Assembly (NCBI GenBank): GCA_002163245.1
Contig: MAAL01000148.1
Span: forward strand, 1 to 49,746
Direction: 5' to 3'
Length of the DNA: 49,746 bases
Origin: Gammaproteobacteria bacterium 42_54_T18
Lineage (GTDB): Bacteria > Pseudomonadota > Gammaproteobacteria > Pseudomonadales > Ketobacteraceae
The notes under the pieces were generated by a model. It was not told the DNA's origin, did not search any database, and saw only the letters and a program-made list of their open reading frames with translations. The stretch's first letter is position 1. Each line of letters opens with the position of its first letter. Shown piece after piece: positions 42,919 through 49,746 of the stretch. A program made the position numbers and the translations under genes.

Positions 42919-43575
42919 ATGGAATTGGAACTGGATCATTTTTTTATACTTGTAGAGCCCGGAGGGAAAGTGGCTGATGCATTGGTGTCACTTGGAATGC
43001 AGGAAGATTTTAGTCGAGTCCACGAAGGGCAGGGTACAACGAATCGACGTTTTCCGTTCGGTAATCGTATGCTAGAGATTATATGGGTTCATGATGCAGA
43101 AGAAGCGCAGAATGGCCCTGGAAGAGACCTTCGTTTTGTTGGGCGTGCGAATAATCCTGATGCATCCCCGTTTGGGGTAATACTGCGCCGAAAAAATAAT
43201 ACTTGTTTGGATATGCCGTTTGACGGTTGGAAATATCAGCCCGCGTATTTTAAACCACCATGGGCTTTTCATGTTGGTGCGAATGCCGATAAGGTGTACG
43301 AACCATTGTGTATTTATGTACCTTTTATTGAGCCAAAGACAGAAGAGCAAAGTGCAACAGGGAACGAAAATAATCATGTTTTTCAGTCAATAACTCATAT
43401 CGCTATCTATTTGCCATCAATGCCAGCGTCTGGGGTGCTTAATGCTGTTGATGCAGCGGATGGATTATCGATACATTACGGGGAGGAGCATTTCATGGAG
43501 GTAACTTTTGATGGTAAGCGACAGGCCTGCTCCGAAGATTTTAGGCCTGACATTCCCTTGCGGCTTTGTTGGTGA
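42919..43575 (+). CDS. Glyoxalase-like (VOC-fold) protein
   Basis: A 218-residue protein resembling the Glyoxalase_3 (glyoxalase-like) family. It starts LELDHFFILVEPGG, with the first metal-type His at position 7, and has a second half with FQSITHIAIYLP. Metal ligands are not complete enough to predict a reaction. It follows the CobW-family gene by 47 bases and precedes the hypothetical gene by 15, so the three may form one transcript. Confidence 0.8.
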   Translation: MELELDHFFILVEPGGKVADALVSLGMQEDFSRVHEGQGTTNRRFPFGNRMLEIIWVHDAEEAQNGPGRDLRFVGRANNPDASPFGVILRRKNNTCLDMPFDGWKYQPAYFKPPWAFHVGANADKVYEPLCIYVPFIEPKTEEQSATGNENNHVFQSITHIAIYLPSMPASGVLNAVDAADGLSIHYGEEHFMEVTFDGKRQACSEDFRPDIPLRLCW

Positions 43576-43590
43576 TGGAGGGGTGACACG

Positions 43591-44082
43591 ATGAGCGTTC
43601 TTGTATTTCAAATAGTGATTAAGCAATGGGACAAAGGGCAGAGTTCCCCAGAACATGTTGCAGCTAGAGCAGCAATCCCCGCTCGTTACGCTGTAGCCAC
43701 CAAACCTGCCTATTATGTGTTAGATAAACCCTGCATTGTCGACCAGCATGGCGATGACATATCAACAAACGTGTTTAAAAATGGCCGTATAAAGTATGGC
43801 ATGTTGCCCGATGGGCGTATCCGGTTTGATCGGTTTCAGGTGTGCGGAAAAGAAGGCGGAGATATTCTGGAATATGTGTCAGAGGATAAAGGTTGTCAAA
43901 TAGTAGGCCCGCTTAATCAAGGGTGGGTTCAATGCCAATACAGTTGGCGTTACAGTGTTGAAGAAGCAGGCATGCGTTACTGGATGTATGAAGAGGTTAC
44001 GCTTAATGCCGTGTGTATGGATGAGTTTGATGATGAGTGCTTCTTGAAAACTGAACCTACTATTACGCATAACAATACGTAA
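43591..44082 (+). CDS. Conserved hypothetical protein
   Basis: A 163-residue protein without a signal peptide or membrane segment. It has four to six cysteines spread along its length, an aromatic-rich centre (WVQCQYSWRYSVEEAGMRYWMYEE) and an acidic tail. I recognise no domain. ATG 43591 follows GGAGGGGTGA, a strong ribosome-binding site, which supports expression. It is cotranscribed with the glyoxalase-like gene, probably. Confidence 0.65.
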   Translation: MSVLVFQIVIKQWDKGQSSPEHVAARAAIPARYAVATKPAYYVLDKPCIVDQHGDDISTNVFKNGRIKYGMLPDGRIRFDRFQVCGKEGGDILEYVSEDKGCQIVGPLNQGWVQCQYSWRYSVEEAGMRYWMYEEVTLNAVCMDEFDDECFLKTEPTITHNNT

Positions 44083-44210
44083 AGACTATTCATTCTTTAT
44101 CCGCAGCACAGCACATCCTTATTGTTGCCAATTTCACCAGCAGGCTAGGTTATAGTAGGACCTCACCAAAAAATCCTGGAATCTCAATTCGTAATAAGGA
44201 ATCGTCTGCT

Positions 44211-44555
44211 ATGTTCGCAGTTTCTTTGCTCAGCATATTGTGTATCGCCATTTTTCTTACCATGCTATATCGCTTTATGGACAGAGAGAAGTTGATTCTG
44301 GATCAGTGTAGCCGCACCACATTAGCTGGAGATTTTATCAACCTTAACGAGGGAGTTGTATATTACGAAACAAGTGATCCCTCACAAAAACCAAACGTTG
44401 TCTTGGTACACGGTTTTTCAACACCCAGCTTTATTTGGAACCCTACGTATACTCACTTAGCAAATAGTGGTCATTCGGTGCTTCGGTTTGACCTCTATGG
44501 GCGACACCGGAGTCTTGTAGGCGGTCTCATATGCTTATTTACCCAGACGCCGTAA
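44211..44555 (+). pseudogene. 3'-truncated alpha/beta hydrolase
   Basis: The first ~97 residues are a normal start of an alpha/beta hydrolase: a membrane helix at 1-20, then VVLVHGFSTPSFIW and VLRFDLYGR. Relatives continue with GYSD-like residues and then the Ser nucleophile, Asp and His. Here the similarity stops at about base 44503, and 16 unrelated residues run into antisense sequence of the neighbouring LodB-type gene before a stop. The catalytic triad is absent. ATG 44211 has AAGGAA upstream. The break coincides with the left edge of the lod-type cluster. Confidence 0.75.
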
Positions 44556-45719
44556 CCAAAAAGGTGAATTCGAAAACCGTTTTTCACTACCGTAAAGTTC
44601 ATTGCGAACCCGTGCATACAGACCAAAATCATCAAACACTCGATTCTGGTAAGCCATTAATGCATTTTGTTTCCCATCTATAACCCGTGTAGCAAGTGCT
44701 TTCCCAGCTTGGTATCCATGCTGTAAGGCCTTGGTAATGCCGGCTGATGTGATTGGATCGTAACTACTTGCAGCGTCCCCTACAGCGAGCCAGTTCTCAC
44801 CACAAACAGCAGACAACAACGAGGAGGGGGCTGAGTGTGTGACTATATGCAAAGAGTCTGTGGATAGTGTTGAGAGTACAAGGGATAGTTTTTTACCAAG
44901 CCATTTTGTTTCTTGTAGTAGGCCAAACCAACGTGCAGGTGTGTGCCAATGGTGATTTTTTATCGACTCTTGGTCGGTGCAAAACGTCACTATCATTTTG
45001 TTGTCAGGCAGGCGCGCGGCATACCACCAACCTTCTGACACGGATTCTACCAAGGTATGAGGAAGAATCTTGCAATCTTCAGGTATATCAATAACGGTAC
45101 ACAGGAAAATAACGTCGTCGAATACATTTCGGCAAACATTCAAGCGGCGCGAAAAAGCAGCGGCCTTCCCCGTGGCATCCACAACAAAGTCTGCTTTTAT
45201 GGTGGATTTGTTTTTTTTCTGAACAGAAAAATCAAGGTGCTTATGGCCCTGAACATCATTAACCCCGGTCAACCGCCAGCCGTTATGATAAGTAACGCCA
45301 GCGGTGCAAGCTTTTGCCAGAAGTTGAGCATCAAATCTTTCACGATTGAGGTGGTAGCCTCGCCCAACAATATCGAGAAGAAAGTCGTTGTGTCCTGGTT
45401 TTTCACTGTTCCATAGAGATATGCTGCCTGGGCAGTCCAAATGAATGTCTCCAGCCTCTACAATGTCTTGAACGCCGAGTTGCCTGAGTACCGGTGTTGC
45501 AGCGGGAGGAATCGTTTCACCCACGCGGATATTAGAGCTACGTGGACAATCAAAAAGATGAACGTGGTAGCGACGTGCGGGTTCATTTTCTGGTGATTGT
45601 GTTGCCAGTGATTGCAGGAAGGAGAGAGCAGTTGACGTGCCTGCAGGACCACCGCCTAATATGGCAATGGTCCTCTCGTCATTTCCTGTCGGTTTTAATA
45701 ACGCGTTAATGTTAGTCAT
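44535..45719 (-). CDS. lodB: LodB-type flavoprotein (FAD-dependent tryptophan hydroxylase-like)
   Basis: A 394-residue flavoprotein. The FAD motif is AILGGGPAGTSTALSFL (22-27 glycines); VGETIPPA and the late motif VGDAASSYDPITSAGI are typical of tryptophan-halogenase/LodB flavoproteins. LodB enzymes are needed to make the cysteine tryptophylquinone cofactor of their LodA partner. ATG 45719 overlaps the end of lodA by eight bases, indicating translational coupling; a longer frame to 45776 lies inside lodA. It ends right at the truncated hydrolase. Confidence 0.9.
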   Translation of the reverse strand: MTNINALLKPTGNDERTIAILGGGPAGTSTALSFLQSLATQSPENEPARRYHVHLFDCPRSSNIRVGETIPPAATPVLRQLGVQDIVEAGDIHLDCPGSISLWNSEKPGHNDFLLDIVGRGYHLNRERFDAQLLAKACTAGVTYHNGWRLTGVNDVQGHKHLDFSVQKKNKSTIKADFVVDATGKAAAFSRRLNVCRNVFDDVIFLCTVIDIPEDCKILPHTLVESVSEGWWYAARLPDNKMIVTFCTDQESIKNHHWHTPARWFGLLQETKWLGKKLSLVLSTLSTDSLHIVTHSAPSSLLSAVCGENWLAVGDAASSYDPITSAGITKALQHGYQAGKALATRVIDGKQNALMAYQNRVFDDFGLYARVRNELYGSEKRFSNSPFWLRRLGK

Positions 45720-47811
45720 CCGCCGTCGTTGGTGTGGGTACAGTGGCCGTGGGCCATGGAGCAACCGTATCGCCATAAGACGTGAACTGGCTTTTTACCT
45801 CAAGGAACTTGTCCGGGCCATAATTTCCACCTTTATCCGCAGGAATTTGTATCCCCTGGATGATGAAACCCACCTTGTGCCAGTTATCAACATAATCAAT
45901 ATACTGTTGATACTTACCTTCATTTTGTGGGTAGTTGGTATGGGTCAAATTATTGTTCCCGTCACCATCCCCTCGGATACTAAATAGCTGCTGGCCCAAA
46001 CTCCAAGCTTTGTTTTCAGAATCATAAGTACATAATTCTTTTGGATGAACTTGCACGGGGCGCTGTGCGGGCCACGACCAATACAGCGTGTTGTTGGAGC
46101 TGGGGTTAGGGTCGGGGTTATGCACCGCGCAACTGTTGTAATCAGTGTGCCAAGGCTGGGACATAAATTTACTGAGATCTCCAGGCTCAACTTGTACATT
46201 TTGCAAAGGAATATAACCCACATCCAAAAAGGGTTTACCGGCCTCTACCGATTGATAATTTAAGGCTTGCTCATTGATACGAAAAGGCCCCGTAACGCCT
46301 TGCCATCGTTGCTTATATAAATTGACATCACGAACAATAAAGGTGAGGTCAATGCCTGGGGAATAGCGCCCACCCAAACAGTTTTCAAGTATCACTCTAT
46401 CTAATTTTTCACCCACGCCAAGCGCAGGAAGTGACTCAACAGATTGCTCAGCGTACCACTGCATTAATAAAAAATATTGTGTTGGGCTCACGGAGAGAAA
46501 ACTCTTCGTAGCATCTCCCAGGGCCAACGGCATTTTCACGCCTTCGTCATCCTCTTCGGTATCATTTGGGTCTCTAATCAACGCTTTAAAATTCGGGATT
46601 TTTGCCTCTGGCGATGCGGAATACTGAAGCTTCGCCATCATGTTATGTCCGTTGATACCTGCTTGTGGCAGGTTGGTATTCCAACGTTGAAGAAAAGCAC
46701 CGTGGAAAATCGGTAAAATATCATCTTCCCATGATGCTTTGTAACTTCCTTGATATTTGCCATCACGATAAAGGTTTGGCATCAGTTTCAAATTTTCCAC
46801 CCAGGTATTAAAGACATCATCCCAGGTAGATACCACGTTGCGTGTTTGTGGCGCGTAACCAGGGTCGGTTGTTACTACCCAGCCGCCCACAACCGATGCT
46901 GAGGTATTATCTTCAAAAACAATCACCGCATTAACTGGGCCATCAGAGGTATCATCAAACCAGTAATTATTATCAATAGGATCCTCTAATTGAGGAAGGC
47001 TTTCATCCAATAAGATACCGCTGGCCCGACCATAGCCACCCGTAACAATCAATCGGCCAGTCCCTGTCTCTACCTGCAATTCACCCAAGGTATCAATAGG
47101 GCCATATTTATTGCCCATCGTAAAATGCTCACCGGGAAAACTCAGCGGATAATCGCTCACGGGACAAATATTTCCTTGAGCATCGGCATAGCGACAGTCG
47201 GCGGTCTTATTAAAATGTTCAATGGCGCCGGGACATGCGCTGGATGCGATAGTGCGAGGCCCACCATCGATGACAAGTTTTGTTCGTCGGTTAGGATCCG
47301 CCAGGTCAGATCCTAACCCTGCCAGTTCTGGGTATGCTGTATTTTCAGGGTCACGAATAGGAGGGTAGTGGTATTGACCCTGGTCATCAGGTTCGTAGGC
47401 TTTAATGCCAATCTCTTCACCCGCAGCATCCGTAATTTTATACCAGTTATTTTTTTTATTGGCGACATGCACCGTCCAAACAATGTCTTTGATGACCTTA
47501 CCATTGACCGTGTCGCCAATTTTCACCTCTCGGCCAGGATCATTGCTCGGGTAAGTATCTTGTAGTTGGTCATATACAAAAATACGAAACCGCGCAGCTT
47601 GACGTTTGACTGCACCTGCCGCGTCGCGAAAATCATCTTCCTGAATAGGGGTGTCTTCTGTGCCAGGTTTAATAGGTAAACCACCAAATAAGCCTGTGGT
47701 CTTATCAAGCAACTCACCTGCGGCAGTTTCTGGCGCAATATAATATTCGTCACTATTTCCCACGCGCGCAAAGTTAATAGCCGGATGTACCCTAAAAATT
47801 GTATCTGTCAT
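45712..47811 (-). CDS. lodA: LodA/GoxA-family cysteine-tryptophylquinone oxidase
   Basis: A 699-residue member of the LodA (lysine epsilon-oxidase)/GoxA (glycine oxidase) family: MTDTIFRVHPAINFARVGNS at the start, KLVIDGGPRTI, TGRLIVTGGYGRASG, PWHTDYNSC and WSWPAQRP. In this family the cofactor forms from a Cys and a Trp. The Asp557-x3-Cys561 spacing matches the known Asp and Cys of LodA; the partner Trp is most likely Trp644 in DNWHKVGF, though Trp578 or 580 cannot be excluded. There is no signal peptide, as for known LodA. The substrate amino acid is not predictable. GAGGATA precedes ATG 47811. Placed 40 bases after a haem protein gene and coupled to lodB. Confidence 0.93.
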   Translation of the reverse strand: MTDTIFRVHPAINFARVGNSDEYYIAPETAAGELLDKTTGLFGGLPIKPGTEDTPIQEDDFRDAAGAVKRQAARFRIFVYDQLQDTYPSNDPGREVKIGDTVNGKVIKDIVWTVHVANKKNNWYKITDAAGEEIGIKAYEPDDQGQYHYPPIRDPENTAYPELAGLGSDLADPNRRTKLVIDGGPRTIASSACPGAIEHFNKTADCRYADAQGNICPVSDYPLSFPGEHFTMGNKYGPIDTLGELQVETGTGRLIVTGGYGRASGILLDESLPQLEDPIDNNYWFDDTSDGPVNAVIVFEDNTSASVVGGWVVTTDPGYAPQTRNVVSTWDDVFNTWVENLKLMPNLYRDGKYQGSYKASWEDDILPIFHGAFLQRWNTNLPQAGINGHNMMAKLQYSASPEAKIPNFKALIRDPNDTEEDDEGVKMPLALGDATKSFLSVSPTQYFLLMQWYAEQSVESLPALGVGEKLDRVILENCLGGRYSPGIDLTFIVRDVNLYKQRWQGVTGPFRINEQALNYQSVEAGKPFLDVGYIPLQNVQVEPGDLSKFMSQPWHTDYNSCAVHNPDPNPSSNNTLYWSWPAQRPVQVHPKELCTYDSENKAWSLGQQLFSIRGDGDGNNNLTHTNYPQNEGKYQQYIDYVDNWHKVGFIIQGIQIPADKGGNYGPDKFLEVKSQFTSYGDTVAPWPTATVPTPTTADD

Positions 47812-47851
47812 TATCTTATCCTCAAATTGTCACGATTAACGTGCTGAACCG

Positions 47852-49270
47852 TTATTTGTTATCTAGCGCCATCTCTTGAGACCAGGTATATATATTCACA
47901 AAAGCGTGACTAATATTCAGGTTCATCGGCTTTAATGGATCAAGTAAACGACCGCTACTTGATGTCAGCAATCGTTGCTCAGTGTTGTGACAACGAAAAC
48001 AATTGTTCTCAGTACTCGCAAATTGGGTAAAGGTTTCAATTGTAGGGTTAGAGAGCATCAGCGACCCTATAAGCAGTTGTTTACCCTTATCATTAAAATC
48101 GGTGGCCAATGTCATATTGGGGTTAAGGCCTTTATTCGTCTTAAACCAAATGGCGCCTATTTCTCGGTAGTTAGCCCACACATCGCCTTCTTTTTTTAAG
48201 TTAGATCGAACAATGGCATTAAGCTCTTTGATGCCCGCATCATTTTCGTCAATCGTGCCTTGAATAGTCTCGTTAACGCTGGGTGTTGGGCTTAAGTTGT
48301 AAACAGCGGCATTACCATATTCATATTGCAAGCATACCTGGCCAACCGGTGACATCTTCTGTGTTGCTTGATCCAGCTTCATGTAGGGCGACGTTACGTA
48401 ATTTTTATTGCAACTTGCATAAGTATTGGTCATTTGCGGCGTGGATTTTTCTGGCGTGGGATTAAAAAACGTATAGTCACCGCTAGAGGCTATCACCGTG
48501 TCGGGATTAAATGTCGTAGGAACGATGGGAGCGTTTTTAACATGTTCAAACGTAGCCCAAATCATTTCAGGGTGATTTTTAACAACGCCACCGATATGAA
48601 AGCCCACCAGTGCCAAGGTCACGTCACGAATATTCTCGGTATCAATCACAAACTTCGCCCCTTGCTGCTTTAAACCATAAACGGCGTAATCCATCGTAAA
48701 CATGTCGCTAACATCGTCACCCGGTTCAACAATCTTCCACGAGGCTTTTAATTCAACCACTCCTGCGGGAAAGGGCGTGTCAGGGTTAAAAGCTTGTACT
48801 GCATTGGGAGAGGTGAGGTTATTGCTTTCTATGAACTCTACCCAGTCGTTATTCAGATATTGAGAGTAATAAACAACGTTTCCGTTCTTATCTACAAGAA
48901 TGCCATCTGGCCCGGCTTGAACGGTTTCATCAAAAGGACTGTGTCCAGCGCTCGGTTTCATCACCTCACGGCTCTCAATACCTAATACATCATAGGGTGT
49001 TTCAAAACTAAGGAATCTGGGTTTTCCTCTGTAATCCTGTGTTAGCCACAGAAACATTTGCCATGACCAAGCGTTGAAGGAGCAGATAGAATTGGGTGAA
49101 AAGTTTTTGCTGTCGGGCTCTGGTGTATCTTGATGAGGAAACCAGGTTTTTATTTCTGGTAGTTCTTCCTTACAAGGGTCGCTTACAGCGAATGCGGATT
49201 GAGTCCAAAAAATACTGACTGATAAAATTAACGTGACAACGAACGATCTCCATGAATGTTCAGGTATCAT
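47852..49270 (-). CDS. Exported mono-haem c-type protein, first gene of the lod-type operon
   Basis: A 472-residue protein with a Sec signal peptide (cleavage near AFA-VS, 28). Motifs include SFNAWSWQMFLWL, PAGVVELKASW and VGFHIGGVVK...IWATFEHVKNAP, a pattern I have met in exported bacterial haem proteins with no clear role. One haem c motif, Cys424-x2-CysHis428 (CFRCH), lies near the C-terminus, and extra cysteines occur at 33, 63 and near 283. It is 40 bases upstream of lodA on the same strand. An electron-carrier or acceptor role for the LodA-type enzyme is an inference; standard LodA uses O2. AGAGGTG precedes ATG 49270. Confidence 0.85.
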   Translation of the reverse strand: MIPEHSWRSFVVTLILSVSIFWTQSAFAVSDPCKEELPEIKTWFPHQDTPEPDSKNFSPNSICSFNAWSWQMFLWLTQDYRGKPRFLSFETPYDVLGIESREVMKPSAGHSPFDETVQAGPDGILVDKNGNVVYYSQYLNNDWVEFIESNNLTSPNAVQAFNPDTPFPAGVVELKASWKIVEPGDDVSDMFTMDYAVYGLKQQGAKFVIDTENIRDVTLALVGFHIGGVVKNHPEMIWATFEHVKNAPIVPTTFNPDTVIASSGDYTFFNPTPEKSTPQMTNTYASCNKNYVTSPYMKLDQATQKMSPVGQVCLQYEYGNAAVYNLSPTPSVNETIQGTIDENDAGIKELNAIVRSNLKKEGDVWANYREIGAIWFKTNKGLNPNMTLATDFNDKGKQLLIGSLMLSNPTIETFTQFASTENNCFRCHNTEQRLLTSSSGRLLDPLKPMNLNISHAFVNIYTWSQEMALDNK

Positions 49271-49425
49271 AATTGTTTTTCACCTCTCTTAGTTGATGAC
49301 GTGGGAAATCCACGATGGATACTAAGAACACAGGACATCAATATAGATAATGACATATCCCTATTGCCAACCCTGGCGTTTTTTTAATCGAACTGATTAA
49401 GATGGGTTACCTTTGCTCTCTCTAA
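49271..49425. other. Upstream region of the c-haem/lod operon
   Basis: No gene seen. It must hold the operon promoter on the minus strand. CGTGG (49300-49304) and CCACG (49310-49314) form a small hairpin or operator around GAAAT, 30 bases upstream of the start. The rest is AT-rich without a clear element. Confidence 0.4.
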
Positions 49426-49628
49426 ATGAAAACTAGCAGAATTTATTTAGTACCTTGATTTGCGTGGCTTTCATTTGTGCAAACGCTATTTGCACATTTG
49501 CTTTTGCTAATGGTGATGCCGATAAAGAAAGCAGTATGCAAGGAAAGCATATTGCAAATTCGGACAACCTTTACAGTATATTTGTGCAGTTATTTGAGAG
49601 GGGCGAAAAACCAATGTCCCTTCAATAA
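49426..49628 (+). pseudogene. Small exported peptide with probable frameshift
   Basis: From TTG 49455 the frame reads a signal-peptide-like core (ICVAFICANAICTFAFA) and a short mature part ending GEKPMSLQ at 49628. The natural start MKTSRIYL is at ATG 49426 but in another frame; one missing base near 49447 would join both into about 67 residues with a complete signal peptide. Either it is broken or the TTG start is used. No family is recognised. A perfect 15-bp inverted repeat follows the stop. Confidence 0.35.
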
Positions 49629-49630
49629 AA

Positions 49631-49668
49631 TAACCACTAGATGGTTACTATGTACCATCTAGTGGTTA
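49631..49668. terminator. Perfect 15-bp inverted repeat, likely terminator
   Basis: Arms 49631-49645 and 49654-49668 (TAACCACTAGATGGT and complement) enclose eight bases. On the minus strand TTTTATT follows, which suits termination of the gene entering from the right; it also sits directly after the small peptide frame on the plus strand. Confidence 0.65.
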
Positions 49669-49686
49669 ATACATACCATGTGTTGG

Positions 49687-49746
49687 TTACTTTTTACCTT
49701 GATCCTGCCGCAAAAAGAGGACTACCACTCCGGCTAAAAATGAACC
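49687..49746 (-). CDS. C-terminal end of a probable membrane protein (partial)
   Basis: Nineteen codons, cut by the window edge, read a hydrophobic segment then a basic end: SFLAGVVVLFLRQDQGKK, then TAA at 49687-49689. This resembles the last membrane helix and cytoplasmic tail of a transporter or other membrane protein. A terminator-like repeat lies 18 bases beyond the stop, which supports it. Too short to name. Confidence 0.4.
   Translation of the reverse strand, partial: GSFLAGVVVLFLRQDQGKK

Noticed and set aside
41709-44535. Genomic island integrated at tRNA-Leu
   Set aside because: Accessory-looking genes follow the tRNA, but I found no integrase and no second copy of the tRNA 3' end in the window.

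Overview
The window looks like a chromosome segment of a marine-type gammaproteobacterium. The DNA is moderately AT-rich. Gene families typical of Oceanospirillales, Cellvibrionales or Alteromonadales relatives sit side by side: PF10118 diiron-like hydrolase, YgiQ, PEP-CTERM protein, acyl-CoA-binding protein, several GGDEF/EAL proteins and TonB-dependent receptors. I cannot name the genus from sequence alone. Nearly all space is coding, in short operons. There is one tRNA gene (tRNA-Leu, anticodon TAG). I saw no rRNA, CRISPR array, transposase or phage gene.

Layout. 0-0.7 kb: an Hpt-domain fragment that looks like the 3' end of a broken hybrid sensor kinase. 0.7-4.5 kb: an AraC-type regulator divergent from a three-gene operon (PF10118 metal hydrolase, short-chain dehydrogenase, alpha/beta hydrolase), followed by two strong inverted repeats and an 85-residue orphan. 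5-7.5 kb: a class IV aminotransferase divergent from its probable MocR-type regulator. 7.4-12.8 kb: a PEP-CTERM protein with a His/Asp tail, YgiQ radical SAM protein, a 12-bp-period repeat, and a TonB-dependent receptor. 12.9-19.6 kb: acyl-CoA-binding protein, iron alcohol dehydrogenase, thioesterase, small conserved proteins, a J-domain protein and a 983-residue GGDEF/EAL protein. 19.7-24.2 kb: leucine dehydrogenase plus branched-chain 2-oxoacid dehydrogenase E1alpha, E1beta and E2. 24.4-28.1 kb: membrane fatty-acid-hydroxylase-family protein, TetR regulator, MFS transporter, PnuC-like membrane protein. 28.2-32.5 kb: a TonB receptor divergent from a Cys-rich Asp-box propeller protein and a TlpA-like thioredoxin. 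32.6-41.6 kb: thiolase, a second GGDEF/EAL protein, secreted protein, esterase, NAD-dependent epimerase-like protein, coiled-coil membrane protein, receiver plus degenerate GGDEF protein. 41.7-44.5 kb: tRNA-Leu, a frameshifted CobW-family GTPase, glyoxalase-like protein, hypothetical protein and a truncated alpha/beta hydrolase. 44.5-49.3 kb: a LodA/GoxA-type quinone-cofactor oxidase, its LodB-type flavoprotein, and an exported mono-haem c-type protein.

How genes work together. Leucine dehydrogenase deaminates branched-chain amino acids to 2-oxoacids, which the linked E1/E2 complex converts to acyl-CoAs; no E3 gene is present. Acyl-CoA-binding protein, thioesterase and thiolase also point to acyl-CoA traffic. 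Three GGDEF-bearing proteins are each altered in a different way, so cyclic-di-GMP synthesis, breakdown and sensing may be split among them. The two most distinctive systems are the c-haem/LodA/LodB operon, whose left edge coincides with the truncated hydrolase and may be acquired, and the TonB receptor/Cys-rich propeller/TlpA locus, which looks like a metal- or cofactor-uptake unit of unknown substrate.
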